A stretch of DNA of 43,700 bases from Oceanicaulis sp. (GTDB lineage Bacteria; Pseudomonadota; Alphaproteobacteria; Caulobacterales; Maricaulaceae): assembly GCA_022565365.1 (NCBI GenBank), contig JAIUMW010000003.1, positions 1-43,700 on the forward strand, read 5' to 3'. The stretch's first letter is position 1, and each line of letters opens with the position of its first letter. The notes under the pieces were generated by a model. It had not been told where the DNA came from, searched no databases, and was given only the letters and a program-made list of their open reading frames with translations. Shown here piece by piece: positions 34,725 to 42,915 of the stretch. The position numbers and the translations under genes are program-made.

Positions 34725-37700
34725 CTAGCCGGCCGCTTGCCAGGGCTGGCGCGGATAGCGGCCCTGGGCGCGCGGGTCGGCGGGGCGGGGCGTAAAACTC
34801 TCAGCCACGGAATCCGCTGCGGCGCGTTGCTCCGGGCTCAGCTCGCGGCGCAGCGTGGTGGCGCGCGCCCCGGCGTCTTCATCACCCGCCCCGGCCGCGA
34901 TGCGCAGCCAGGCATAGGCGTCGGCCGGGCTTTGCGGCACGCCGAAGCCTTCCTGGAACAGGAGGGCGATATTGAACTGGCTGTCGCGATTGCCGTGCAG
35001 GGCCGCCTGCTGGAACCAGCGCGCCGCCGCGGCCTGGTTGTCCGGCGTGTCGTCCGCGGCGATGAACAGACCGCCCGCTTCAAACATCGCCAGCACATTG
35101 CCGGCCTCCGCTGCGCGCACCATCCACAGACGGGCGGCATCCGGGTCGGCGGTGACGCCCTGACCGCGCTGTAGCATGCCGGCATAGCGGCGCATGGCGT
35201 CGGGCACGCCCTGCTCGGCGGCGCGGCGCATCAGGGCGGCGCCGTCCCCCAGCGCGCCGGCGTCCATCCGCTCCAGCGCCAGCTGATAACGCGCCACCGG
35301 ATCGCCCTCTGCGGCAGCGCGCTCCAGCGTCATCGGCTCGGCGGGCGTGGGGGCGGGCGCAGGGGTGGGCGCCGGCGTTTCGGCGCGCGGCTCGGGGCGC
35401 GGCTCGGGCTGAACGGGCACGGGATCGGCGCGCTGGACGGGCGCCGGCTCGGGCAGAGCCGGGGCCGGCTCGGGATCGGTCGCGGCTGGCGTCTGACCGG
35501 CGGCGTCGGCGCTGTCATCGCCGGACACAGCGCCGGCCACAGCCGCTGACGGTTCGGCGATGCGCGGGCGCACGTCCGGTCCGCCCGCATCGGCGAACAG
35601 CGTGCTGAGTGTCTCGGACGGATCAGCAGCGGCGGTCTCAGGGCGGTCGCCGCCGTTCAGCGCCTCCATGGCCAGCATGGCGGCTGCGGCGGCGACAGCG
35701 GTGAAGCCCAGCACGCTGGCGGCCACCAGCATCAGGCGGGTGCGGCCCGAGCCCGGCTCGGGCGGCGGGGTCCAGTCAGCGCCGGTGGCGGGGTTGGCGC
35801 GCACGGTCTTGCGTGCGGCGGCCAGGAAATCGGCGTCGGCCGTCGCGCCCAGGCGCGCGGATCTGGGCAGCGGCGCGGGGGCGGGTTCGGGCGCATGCCG
35901 GGCCGCCTGCTCGGGCGCGCCATATTCACCCGCGGCGTAGTCCGCCTCGCCGAACGCGTCCGCCTCGGTTTCCGCCTCGACGGCGGAAAGCTCGAAACTG
36001 TCGATATCGCCCGCCGGGTCCTGCAGGCCCGGCGCCTGGGGCAGCGGCGCATCGAAATCGACGGACGCCGACGCGGTCTCGAATGTGTCCAACGCCGCTG
36101 CGCGGGACGGGCGCGCGGCTTCGGCCTGATCGTCATCGCCGCCATCATCGCCGCCGCCACCGCCGCGACGGGGGGCAGAAGCATCAGAGGAGGGCGTTTC
36201 GACCGGCGGCGCTTTGTCGTCGCCACGCCGCTCGATGGTCTCCAGACGCTCGGCCAGCGCCGTCATGGCGCGCTGGACCGGCGACAGCACCTCGGCGGTT
36301 TCACTGCGCGCCTGGTCGAGGCGCTTGTGAACACCATCCATGGCGTCGGTGATGCGTTGGGCGGTGCGTTCCTCGGAAGCGCGGATACGCGCGTCCAGAT
36401 CCGCTTCCGGCTGGCGCACACGCGCCTGTTCGATGCGTTCGACTACCTGGGCCATGCGCTCGCCTGCCGCTTCGACCGCCTGGGCCGAGCGCTCCTCGGC
36501 CTTCTGCACCCGCTCGGACAGGGTTTCGCCCAGCCGGGCGACTTCTTCGCCGATCCGGCGGACAGCAGCGGTGTTTTCGGCCCGCACCGTGTCGAGCCTG
36601 TTTTCAAGTCCGGTCTGGTCTTCGCGGGACCGGCGCGCGCGCTCGGTCTCGCTGACGCGATGTTCAATGCGCTGCTCGGCCGCCTCGATACGCCGGTCGA
36701 CGGCGCGCGACACCCGCCCGACCTCGTGGGCGATGCGGTTGAGCGCCTCTGACTGGCGCGCCTCGGCGGCTGACAGGCGGCCCTCCGCCGCCTCCAGCGC
36801 CCGCTCGAGGCGGCCCGTACCAGCGCCGGCCCCGTCCAGCGAGGCGATCTGGCGCGCGCAATCCTCGCGGGTCTCGCGAATGATGGCGGCCAGCTCCCGG
36901 CCCAGCACTTCAAAACGGCGATTGATCTCGTCGGCGCCCACGGACGAACCCTGGCGCGCCTCCAGCTCACGCAGCCGCGCATCCAGCGCCTGCTGCGATC
37001 CGGCCAGCGCGTCGGCGGCCTGATGGGTGGCGTTTTCAGCGGCGATGATGCGGCTCTGCAGGCGGCGCGCAATGTCCTCGACGCCGCGCATGGTCTCGCC
37101 CACGCGCTGGGTCTGCGCCTCCACCTGATCACGCAGCGCCTGCTGGTCGCCGCGCAGGCGGGTTTCGGTCTCGTCCAGCCGCGCGCCCAGCGCCTTGGCG
37201 GCCCGCTCGGCGCCGTCGCGGCGGCGTTCGTCCTTGTGGGTGAGGTTGTCGAGCTCGGCGCGCACATCGCGCTCGGTCTCATAAAGGCGCGAGGCGAGCT
37301 TGCCGACGGTGGTCTCGACCGCTTTCAGGGCCGACGGATCAGCCCCGCCGCCCGGACCTGCGCGCTCCAGCCGGCGCAGGCGCTCCAGCAATTCGTCATG
37401 GCGGGCGCGGGTGCGCGCCAGCGCCTCTTCGACCTCGCCCTCGTCCGCGTCGCGGGATTCTTCCAGCGCCTCGAGCCGGCGCGACAGCGCCAGCACGGAC
37501 TGGTCCACGCCGGTCAGGGCGAGAGTGGAGCGTTGTTCGGCGGTTTCCAGCCGGTTGGTCAGGCGCGTGATGACCGCGCGCAACGCGTCATCATCCCCGT
37601 CATCGCCGCCGCCACCGCCAAATCCGGGATAGCCCGACAGGCGCTCATCCCAGTCAGGGGATCCGGCCTGGGGCCCGTCGTCCAGAATAACGCGATTGAG

Positions 37701-37802
37701 CCAGTCGCCCAGAGTCATGCCTTCCCGGCGCGCCGCCGTCTTGGCGATCGCGCGGGCGCGAGGGTCGATGCCCTTCACACTCCAAGGCGCCCCGGACGGC
37801 AT
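34725..37802 (-). CDS. podJ: PodJ-like polar localisation factor
   Basis: 1025 aa. N-terminus SGAPWSVKGIDPRARAIAKT and REGMTLGDWLNRVI, the conserved opening of the PodJ/SPOR-like localisation family. A long coiled coil (about 60-540) is followed by an acidic linker, one TM (LMLVAASVLGFTAVAAAAAM, about 688-708), a Pro/Ala-rich periplasmic stretch and about four Sel1 repeats (about 830-980; e.g. DAMRRYAGMLQRGQGVTADP). Unlike Caulobacter PodJ, no C-terminal peptidoglycan-binding domain follows; it ends PRQPWQAAG. PodJ places pili and holdfast/flagellar factors at the new pole. First gene of a podJ-tauE-TIGR02186-DUF3429 run. Confidence 0.85.
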   Translation of the reverse strand: MPSGAPWSVKGIDPRARAIAKTAARREGMTLGDWLNRVILDDGPQAGSPDWDERLSGYPGFGGGGGDDGDDDALRAVITRLTNRLETAEQRSTLALTGVDQSVLALSRRLEALEESRDADEGEVEEALARTRARHDELLERLRRLERAGPGGGADPSALKAVETTVGKLASRLYETERDVRAELDNLTHKDERRRDGAERAAKALGARLDETETRLRGDQQALRDQVEAQTQRVGETMRGVEDIARRLQSRIIAAENATHQAADALAGSQQALDARLRELEARQGSSVGADEINRRFEVLGRELAAIIRETREDCARQIASLDGAGAGTGRLERALEAAEGRLSAAEARQSEALNRIAHEVGRVSRAVDRRIEAAEQRIEHRVSETERARRSREDQTGLENRLDTVRAENTAAVRRIGEEVARLGETLSERVQKAEERSAQAVEAAGERMAQVVERIEQARVRQPEADLDARIRASEERTAQRITDAMDGVHKRLDQARSETAEVLSPVQRAMTALAERLETIERRGDDKAPPVETPSSDASAPRRGGGGGDDGGDDDQAEAARPSRAAALDTFETASASVDFDAPLPQAPGLQDPAGDIDSFELSAVEAETEADAFGEADYAAGEYGAPEQAARHAPEPAPAPLPRSARLGATADADFLAAARKTVRANPATGADWTPPPEPGSGRTRLMLVAASVLGFTAVAAAAAMLAMEALNGGDRPETAAADPSETLSTLFADAGGPDVRPRIAEPSAAVAGAVSGDDSADAAGQTPAATDPEPAPALPEPAPVQRADPVPVQPEPRPEPRAETPAPTPAPAPTPAEPMTLERAAAEGDPVARYQLALERMDAGALGDGAALMRRAAEQGVPDAMRRYAGMLQRGQGVTADPDAARLWMVRAAEAGNVLAMFEAGGLFIAADDTPDNQAAAARWFQQAALHGNRDSQFNIALLFQEGFGVPQSPADAYAWLRIAAGAGDEDAGARATTLRRELSPEQRAAADSVAESFTPRPADPRAQGRYPRQPWQAAG

Positions 37803-37805
37803 GCC

Positions 37806-37963
37806 GAATCATCTCCCAAAAGCCTTCGCTGACCGTATCTGACCCGTTAATATTGTGTAAACCAGATGCAGGACCGCAATATCTGGTATCCACAACGAAT
37901 CACGATGTATCAGCCGCAGCGAGCACCATTGCCGGGTTAACAAAAGCGGGCGTTGCGGTTAAC
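37806..37963 (-). promoter_or_regulatory. podJ upstream region with DnaA-box-like, GANTC and TTAA motifs
   Basis: The 37803-38071 gap is AT-richer than the window. It holds GAATC (CcrM-type GANTC) at 37806-37810 and 37897-37901; TTAATATTGTGTAAAC (37847-37862), one mismatch from a CtrA TTAA-N7-TTAA layout; GTATCCACA (37886-37894), one mismatch from the DnaA box TTATCCACA; and two GTTAAC palindromes (37936-37941, 37958-37963). In Caulobacter podJ is under DnaA and GcrA/CcrM control, so the set is meaningful. No exact -10 was identified. Confidence 0.55.
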
Positions 37964-38010
37964 GCCGCGTAAAACTGTGTAAACATCCGTCACAGCCCGC
38001 ACAGCGCCAT

Positions 38011-38043
38011 GCAAAACGGGGCGCCCCGAAAGGGACGCCCCGT
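38011..38043 (-). terminator. intrinsic terminator of thrS
   Basis: Minus-strand stem ACGGGGCGUCCC / GGGGCGCCCCGU (12 bp, one G-U pair) with a UUUC loop, followed by TTTTGC. It lies 29 nt past the thrS stop. Confidence 0.85.
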
Positions 38044-38071
38044 CTGGCGGCGCTCACCAGAACCGGCAGGC

Positions 38072-39910
38072 TCAGGCGTTTTCAGTCTCGCGCGCGGGCA
38101 GGTCACGGCGGGTGCGCTGCTCCTCACCGATACGGGCGATGAAATCATCCAGGCTGAACACGCCCAGATCGCCCTGATCGCGATGACGCACGGCCACAGC
38201 GCCGGCTTCGGCCTCGGCATCGCCGACAACCAGCATGTAGGGGATTTTCTGGGTCTGGGCGGTGCGGATTTTCTTCTGCATGCGCTCATGGCCCAGATCC
38301 GCCTCGGCGCGCACGCCGCCGCTGGCTGCGCCGATATCGGCCTTCATCAGCTTGCGGCGCACCTGCAGCGCATACTCCTCATGCCGGTCGGCGATGGGGA
38401 TGACCACAGCCTGCACCGGGGCCAGCCAGACCGGCAGCTTGCCGGCATAATGCTCCAGCAGAATACCGGTGAACCGCTCCAGCGAGCCGAACAGCGCCCG
38501 GTGCAACATCACCGGGGGCCGCTTCTCGCCGTCGGGCGCGATATAGGTGGCGCCCAGCCGCTCGGGCAGATTCAGATCCACCTGCAGCGTGCCGCACTGC
38601 CAGTCGCGCCCGATGGCGTCGCGCAGCACGAACTCCAGCTTCGGGCCATAGAAGGCGCCTTCGCCCGGATTGTGCGTATAGGGCAGGCCGGTGGCCTCGA
38701 TCGCGGTTTTCAGCGCCGCCTCGGACTTGTCCCAGACCGCATCAGAGCCGATGCGCTTTTCCGGACGGTCGGAGAATTTCACCCGCACGTCCTCGAAGCC
38801 GAACTCCTTGTAGATATCGATCACCAGCTTGCACACCGCGACGCTCTCGTCGGTGATCTGGTCTTCGGTGCAATAGATGTGCGCGTCGTCCTGGGTGAAG
38901 GCGCGCACGCGCATCAGCCCGTGCAGCGCGCCCGAGGCTTCAAACCGGTGCACCTTGCCAAACTCGGCGATGCGCAGCGGCAGCTCGCGATAGCTGCGCA
39001 GGCCGTGCTTGAACACCTCCACCCCGCCGGGGCAGTTCATCGGCTTCAGCGCAAACACCCGGTCCTCCACCTCGTCGGTGGTGAACATGTTCTCGCCGAA
39101 CTTCTCCCAGTGGCCCGAGCGCTCCCACAGCCGCCGGTCCATCAGGTCGGGCGTGTTGATCTCGACATAATCGGCCTCGGTCTGGCGCCGGCGCATATAG
39201 TCGATCAGGCTCTGGAACAGCGACCAGCCCTTGGGATGCCAGAACACCGCGCCGGGCGCCTCTTCCTGGAAGTGGAACAGATCCATCTCCCGGCCGAGGC
39301 GCCGGTGGTCGCGCTTTTCCGCTTCCTCGATCTGAATGAGGCGCTGCTCCAGCTCCTCCTTGGTGTCATAGCCCAGCGCATGAATGCGCTGGAGCTGGGC
39401 GTTCTTCTGGTCGCCGCGCCAATAGGCTCCCGCGATGGAGCGCAGCTTGAAATGCCCCACCTGGCCGGTGTGATCCACATGGGGACCGCGGCACAGATCG
39501 ACGAAATCGCCGGTGCGGAAAAAGGTGACGGTCTCGGCGCCTTCGGCCACGACGGACTCATCGCCGGTCTCCTTGGCGATCGCCGTGGAGCCCTTGTCGC
39601 GCAGGAGCTTCAAAAGCTCCACTTTCAGCGGCTGGTTCTCGCGCTCCATATAGGCGATGGCGTCGGCGATCGGCAGCTCTTCGCAGGCGAAGCGATGCTT
39701 CTGCGCGCGCATCTCCTTCATCCGCTTCTCGATTCTAGGCAGATCCTCCAGCGTCAGCGGCTCGTCCAGCGCGATGTCATAGTAAAACCCGGTCGCTGTC
39801 GCCGGCCCGACGCCAAACTGCGCGGTCGGGAACAAGTCCTTGATCGCGGCGGCCATCAGGTGCGCGGCCGAATGGCGGCGCGTCTCGACAGGAAAGGCGT
39901 CTTGCGACAT
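38072..39910 (-). CDS. thrS: threonyl-tRNA synthetase without TGS domain
   Basis: 612 aa. Starts directly with the editing (SAD) domain: HSAAH (HxxxH) at about residue 13 and CRGPH (CxxxH) near 141 are the intact zinc/editing residues. Class II core follows with motif 2 region (EFGKVHRFEASGALHGLMRVR), zinc-binding Cys in MNCPGG, His in FTQDDAHIYC and His in VMLHRALFGS; the anticodon-binding domain is at the end (VWLAPVQAVVIPIAD onward). The N-terminal TGS domain of about 60 residues present in E. coli ThrRS is missing; upstream DNA (39911-40061) does not encode it. Charges tRNA-Thr and clears Ser-tRNA. Ribosome binding site weak. Confidence 0.97.
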   Translation of the reverse strand: MSQDAFPVETRRHSAAHLMAAAIKDLFPTAQFGVGPATATGFYYDIALDEPLTLEDLPRIEKRMKEMRAQKHRFACEELPIADAIAYMERENQPLKVELLKLLRDKGSTAIAKETGDESVVAEGAETVTFFRTGDFVDLCRGPHVDHTGQVGHFKLRSIAGAYWRGDQKNAQLQRIHALGYDTKEELEQRLIQIEEAEKRDHRRLGREMDLFHFQEEAPGAVFWHPKGWSLFQSLIDYMRRRQTEADYVEINTPDLMDRRLWERSGHWEKFGENMFTTDEVEDRVFALKPMNCPGGVEVFKHGLRSYRELPLRIAEFGKVHRFEASGALHGLMRVRAFTQDDAHIYCTEDQITDESVAVCKLVIDIYKEFGFEDVRVKFSDRPEKRIGSDAVWDKSEAALKTAIEATGLPYTHNPGEGAFYGPKLEFVLRDAIGRDWQCGTLQVDLNLPERLGATYIAPDGEKRPPVMLHRALFGSLERFTGILLEHYAGKLPVWLAPVQAVVIPIADRHEEYALQVRRKLMKADIGAASGGVRAEADLGHERMQKKIRTAQTQKIPYMLVVGDAEAEAGAVAVRHRDQGDLGVFSLDDFIARIGEEQRTRRDLPARETENA

Positions 39911-40061
39911 GGGTTCGGGCTTTCAGATCAGGTCCGGACCAAAACGGAAGCGCTGCGCGCGCCGGACACACGCACATCATGCCCTGATTTAAGCATTCGC
40001 TCCGACCCTGTCCACGCGGCGCGCGCGAGCAGGTGCAGCATGGGCGGCCGCGCGCCTCTGG
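39911..40061. other. thrS-pseC intergenic region
   Basis: 151 nt between the pseC stop and the thrS ATG, presumably carrying the thrS promoter. No terminator-like hairpin for pseC and no attenuator or T-box is evident. Confidence 0.3.
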
Positions 40062-41228
40062 CTACGCCCCCAGCGTCTCGGCCAGCGCTGTACAGACGCG
40101 CGCAGGATCATTGTCAGCCATGCCCGGCCAGAGCGGCAGGGACAGCGTACGCGCGTAGTGCGCTTCTGCGCCAGGCAACGGTCCGGCATTGTGGCGCGCG
40201 GCGTAAAACGGCTGGTGGTAGAGCGGGATATAGTGGACCTGGCTGCCTATGCCGTCCGCTTTCAGGCGCGCCATCACCTCAGCCCGGCTCACCCCCGCCG
40301 CGGCGAAATCGATGCGGACATTATAGAGATGCCGGCACGGATCGCCGGGCGCATCCGCCGGCGCCTGCACCAGCGGGGCGAGTGGCGCCAGCGCCTGCTC
40401 ATACAGCGCCGCCAGCTGGCGCCGGCGCGCCGCGAAGGCCGGCAGGCGCGCCAGCTGGGAACGGCCCAGCGCCGCGTTGATGTCGGGCATGCGGTAATTC
40501 CAGCCCAGCTGGACCATCTCATACCACCACGGCTCGTTCGCGCCGTCGCGCCGCTGAAAGCTTGCCGGATCGCGCTCCACCCCGTGGGAGCGGGCGCGGC
40601 GCATATGGTTGGCGAGCGCTTCGCTGCGCGTGGTCACCATGCCGCCCTCGCCGCAAGCCAGGGTCTTCACCGGGTGGAAGGAGAAGGTGGACGCATCGCT
40701 GTGATCGCCGGCCCCGGCCGGGCGGCCCTGCGCGTCGAACGAGCCAATCGCGTGACAGCTGTCCTCCACCACCGCCAGCCCGGCCTCGCGCGCCAGGTCA
40801 GCGATCGCGGGCATATCGCACATCGCGCCGGCCAGATGCACTGGCAGCACGGCGCGCGCGGCGGGTCCGGCGCGGGTCAGCGCTTCTTCCAGCGTATCCG
40901 GCGTCATCAGGCCGCTATCTGCGTCCACATCGGCGAAGACGACATTCGCCCCGCAGTAAAGCGCCGCATTGGCCGTCGCCAGAAAGGTGATCGCCGGCAC
41001 GATGCACACATCCCCCGCGCCCACGCCCAGCCCATCCAGCGACAGGTGCAGCGCCGCGGTAGCGCTGTTGCAGGCGACGGCGAAGGGGGCGTCCACAGCG
41101 GCGGCGAACGCGGTCTCAAACGCCTCGATCTCGGGGCCGGAGGTGAGGAAATCACTGCGCAGCACGCGCGTGACAGCCTCGATATCGCTGTCATCGATGG
41201 ACTGGCGCCCGTAGGGCAGATCGGTCAT
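40062..41228 (-). CDS. pseC: PseC/FlmB-like aminotransferase of pseudaminic acid synthesis
   Basis: 388 aa, DegT/DnrJ/EryC1 family. N-terminus YGRQSIDDSDIEAVTRVLRS and DFLTSGPEIEAFE are typical of PseC. PLP-binding motif SFHPVKTLACGEGGM with the Schiff-base Lys; the DSCHAIGS segment contains the pyridine-contacting Asp; also WNYRMPDINAALG. PseC makes UDP-4-amino-4,6-dideoxy-N-acetyl-L-altrosamine, a step to pseudaminic acid that glycosylates flagellins (FlmB in Caulobacter). Only this step is here; it lies 105 nt downstream of a flagellin gene. Substrate is inferred from similarity and context; another 4-keto-sugar aminotransferase is possible. Confidence 0.85.
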   Translation of the reverse strand: MTDLPYGRQSIDDSDIEAVTRVLRSDFLTSGPEIEAFETAFAAAVDAPFAVACNSATAALHLSLDGLGVGAGDVCIVPAITFLATANAALYCGANVVFADVDADSGLMTPDTLEEALTRAGPAARAVLPVHLAGAMCDMPAIADLAREAGLAVVEDSCHAIGSFDAQGRPAGAGDHSDASTFSFHPVKTLACGEGGMVTTRSEALANHMRRARSHGVERDPASFQRRDGANEPWWYEMVQLGWNYRMPDINAALGRSQLARLPAFAARRRQLAALYEQALAPLAPLVQAPADAPGDPCRHLYNVRIDFAAAGVSRAEVMARLKADGIGSQVHYIPLYHQPFYAARHNAGPLPGAEAHYARTLSLPLWPGMADNDPARVCTALAETLGA

Positions 41229-41280
41229 GGCGCGGCGCTCCGGCTGATCGGGTCAGGATCGCGTGAGTCTCGCTCAAACG

Positions 41281-41314
41281 AAAACCGCCCGGCGGGGGTG
41301 GCGCCAGGCGGTTT
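41281..41314 (-). terminator. intrinsic terminator after the flagellin gene
   Basis: Minus-strand AAACCGCCTGGCG / CGCCGGGCGGTTTT with a 7-nt loop (one mismatch at T/G), then CGTTT. It separates the flagellin gene from pseC. Confidence 0.85.
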
Positions 41315-41333
41315 CGTGTCCAGCGGGCGAAGC

Positions 41334-42167
41334 CTACCGGTTGAACAGAGACAGGATGATCTGCGGCTCGGAGTTGGCGATGGACAGCGCCTGCACCCCC
41401 AGCTGCTGTTTCACCTGCAGGGCCTGGAGGCGCGCGCTTTCCTTGGCCAGGTCGGCGTCCACCAGATTGCCCACGCCCTTGGTCAGCGCGTCGGTCAACT
41501 TGCCTACAAACGTGCGGTGCGCTTCCAGCTTCTTGCCGTCGGAGCCCAGATTGGCCAGCGCCGCATTGACGTTGTCCAGGCTCGCCGAGATGGCGCTGAC
41601 GACCTGGGCGGCCAGCGTGACCGTGCCCAGGCTCGCCGTGTTCTCGATGGTGATGATGGCCCCGGAGAAGGACATGTCGTGGGCCGACAGGTTGATGGTG
41701 CGCGACGCATCAGCGTCGGCGAGGAAGTCGATGCCGTTGGTCAAGGAGCCGTTGAGGATGTTGTCGCCGTCAAACTCGGCATTGGAGATGATCACATTGA
41801 CCTGCTCCATCAGCGCTTTGAAGTCGCCGTCATAGGCCTGGCGCGCAAACGCGTCGATGGAGGGGTCCATGGCGGCGGTGGCTTTTTCGCGCATCTCGAT
41901 CAGAAGGTCCGAGATCGCTTCGGCTGCCGCGATGCCGACGTCGGTGATCGACACCGCCCGGTCCAGCGAGCCCTGAACCGAGCCCAGCGCGCCGATATCG
42001 GCCCGCATGCTCTGGGCGACGGCGAACACGGCTGAATTGTCCTTGGCCCCCGACACACGCAGGCCGGTGTTGACGCGGTTCTGGACCCCGTTGATGTCCT
42101 GATTGGTCTTGTTCAGGTTCTGCAGGGCGATCATCGCCGATGTGTTGGTATGGACGCTCAAGGCCAT
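41334..42167 (-). CDS. flagellin (Caulobacter-type), copy 1
   Basis: 277 aa from the ATG at 42167 with AGGAGA 6 nt upstream; the track start at 42254 is too long. D0/D1 N-terminus SVHTNTSAMIALQNLNKTN, QNRVNTGLRVSGAKDNSAVF, AISDLLIEMREKATAAM, and the C-terminal helix DADLAKESARLQALQVKQQL, GVQALSIANSEPQIILSLFNR. The short central region is typical of the 270-280 aa flagellins of Caulobacter relatives. Exported by the flagellar type III apparatus; Ser/Thr in the centre may be glycosylated. Similar to but clearly different from the second flagellin at 42916. Confidence 0.96.
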   Translation of the reverse strand: MALSVHTNTSAMIALQNLNKTNQDINGVQNRVNTGLRVSGAKDNSAVFAVAQSMRADIGALGSVQGSLDRAVSITDVGIAAAEAISDLLIEMREKATAAMDPSIDAFARQAYDGDFKALMEQVNVIISNAEFDGDNILNGSLTNGIDFLADADASRTINLSAHDMSFSGAIITIENTASLGTVTLAAQVVSAISASLDNVNAALANLGSDGKKLEAHRTFVGKLTDALTKGVGNLVDADLAKESARLQALQVKQQLGVQALSIANSEPQIILSLFNR

Positions 42168-42222
42168 AGGTCTTCTCCTGTATCCCCTCGCCGCGTTCCG
42201 CAGCGCTGTCGCACGAACAGGA

Positions 42223-42237
42223 GCAAGGCCCGCACCA
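42223..42237 (-). promoter_or_regulatory. sigma-54 promoter of flagellin copy 1
   Basis: Minus-strand TGGTGCGGGCCTTGC: GG and GC are exactly 10 nt apart as in the -24/-12 consensus TGGCACG-N4-TTGC. The start point would be near 42211, giving a leader of about 44 nt. Flagellin genes of Caulobacter are sigma-54 dependent. Confidence 0.8.
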
Positions 42238-42296
42238 CTTGGCGGGCCGGACACATATCGCTTTGAAATAATGGAGTTGGAGGAAATGAGCTCGCG

Positions 42297-42363
42297 CCCG
42301 GCAAGTCCAGGCGGGCGCCGGCATGCTTAATTTCTGCCGGGCGGGCCGGTCAGTCTTGCCGGG
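42297..42363. promoter_or_regulatory. three CCCGGCAR elements, putative FlbD sites
   Basis: CCCGGCAA at 42297-42304 (+), CCCGGCAG at 42334-42341 (-) and CCCGGCAA at 42356-42363 (-). They lie about 86 to 152 bp upstream of the expected sigma-54 start, the normal distance for an enhancer-binding protein. I recall CCCGGC-type ftr sequences as the FlbD target in Caulobacter; that is memory, not a search. Confidence 0.55.
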
Positions 42364-42366
42364 CGG

Positions 42367-42744
42367 TCAGGCCTGTTGGTCGATCAATCCGCCCTGTCCG
42401 TCGCGCAAGTACGCGATCAGATCGAGATAGCCCTCGGGCGGCCATTGGCGCATGGTTTCGCCGGTATCGGGATTGAGAATGCGGTAGATGAAGCGGCCCG
42501 CGCTGTCTTCGCGGTCGATGAGCAGACGCGAACGTCCGCTGACATCGAGCTGGGCGCGCATCGCCTCGATCTTGTCTATGGTTTTCGGCAAAGCCTTGCC
42601 CCGGGCGGCTTTGATAAGCGCCTCAACCTGAGCATCCCCCTTAAGGCCGCGCTGCCCGGAGCCGATAACGGCTCCTTCCGCGTTTGCGGCCCAGTCCCGG
42701 GAAGACATGGCTGTCCCTGACATGAGCGTCGCAATGTCTGTCAT
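42367..42744 (-). CDS. flaG: FlaG-family flagellar protein
   Basis: 125 aa from the ATG at 42744 (MTDIATLMSG); the track start at 42819 lacks support. The N-terminal half is unremarkable; the C-terminus DREDSAGRFIYRILNPDTGE followed by RQWPPEGYLDLIAYLRD matches the FlaG domain (a beta-hairpin ending in a Q-x-PP motif). FlaG modulates flagellar filament length or flagellin handling. Sits between two flagellin genes on the same strand, after the terminator-like hairpin of copy 2, so it probably has its own promoter, which I could not see. The start is uncertain because the Shine-Dalgarno is weak. Confidence 0.8.
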   Translation of the reverse strand: MTDIATLMSGTAMSSRDWAANAEGAVIGSGQRGLKGDAQVEALIKAARGKALPKTIDKIEAMRAQLDVSGRSRLLIDREDSAGRFIYRILNPDTGETMRQWPPEGYLDLIAYLRDGQGGLIDQQA

Positions 42745-42859
42745 CTGTGTTTCACAGGACGCATTGGGCGCGTCCGGCGCCTCCCTTGTTGCACGCCGCC
42801 TCCCGGATCGGGAGACCATTGGGTTGTCATGACGCCTCCTTGACCAGGAGGCCGGTGAG

Positions 42860-42896
42860 GACGGCCGGAGGGAACCCCCGTTCGGCTCCGGCCGTC
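42860..42896 (-). terminator. hairpin after flagellin copy 2
   Basis: GACGGCCGGAG / CTCCGGCCGTC, perfect 11-bp stem, 15-nt loop, 20 nt past the flagellin stop. No T-run follows, so termination may need Rho, or the stem may protect the mRNA 3' end. Confidence 0.55.
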
Positions 42897-42915
42897 ATCC
42901 CCGTTCGGGCTTTTC

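Noticed and set aside
37936-37963. Two GTTAAC sites as a full CtrA site
   Set aside because: The spacing (18 nt between the TTAA cores) does not fit TTAA-N7-TTAA; kept only as possible half-sites.
38009-40480. 823-aa plus-strand ORF opposite thrS and pseC
   Set aside because: Antisense shadow of two certain genes in high-GC DNA; low-complexity His/Gln/Arg/Leu composition and no domain.
40158-42035. 625-aa plus-strand ORF opposite pseC and flagellin
   Set aside because: Antisense shadow; the flagellin and PseC motifs on the minus strand are unambiguous.
42335-42366. Direct repeat TGCCGGGCGG as a separate repeat element
   Set aside because: It is better explained by the two minus-strand CCCGGCAR octamers and is listed with them.
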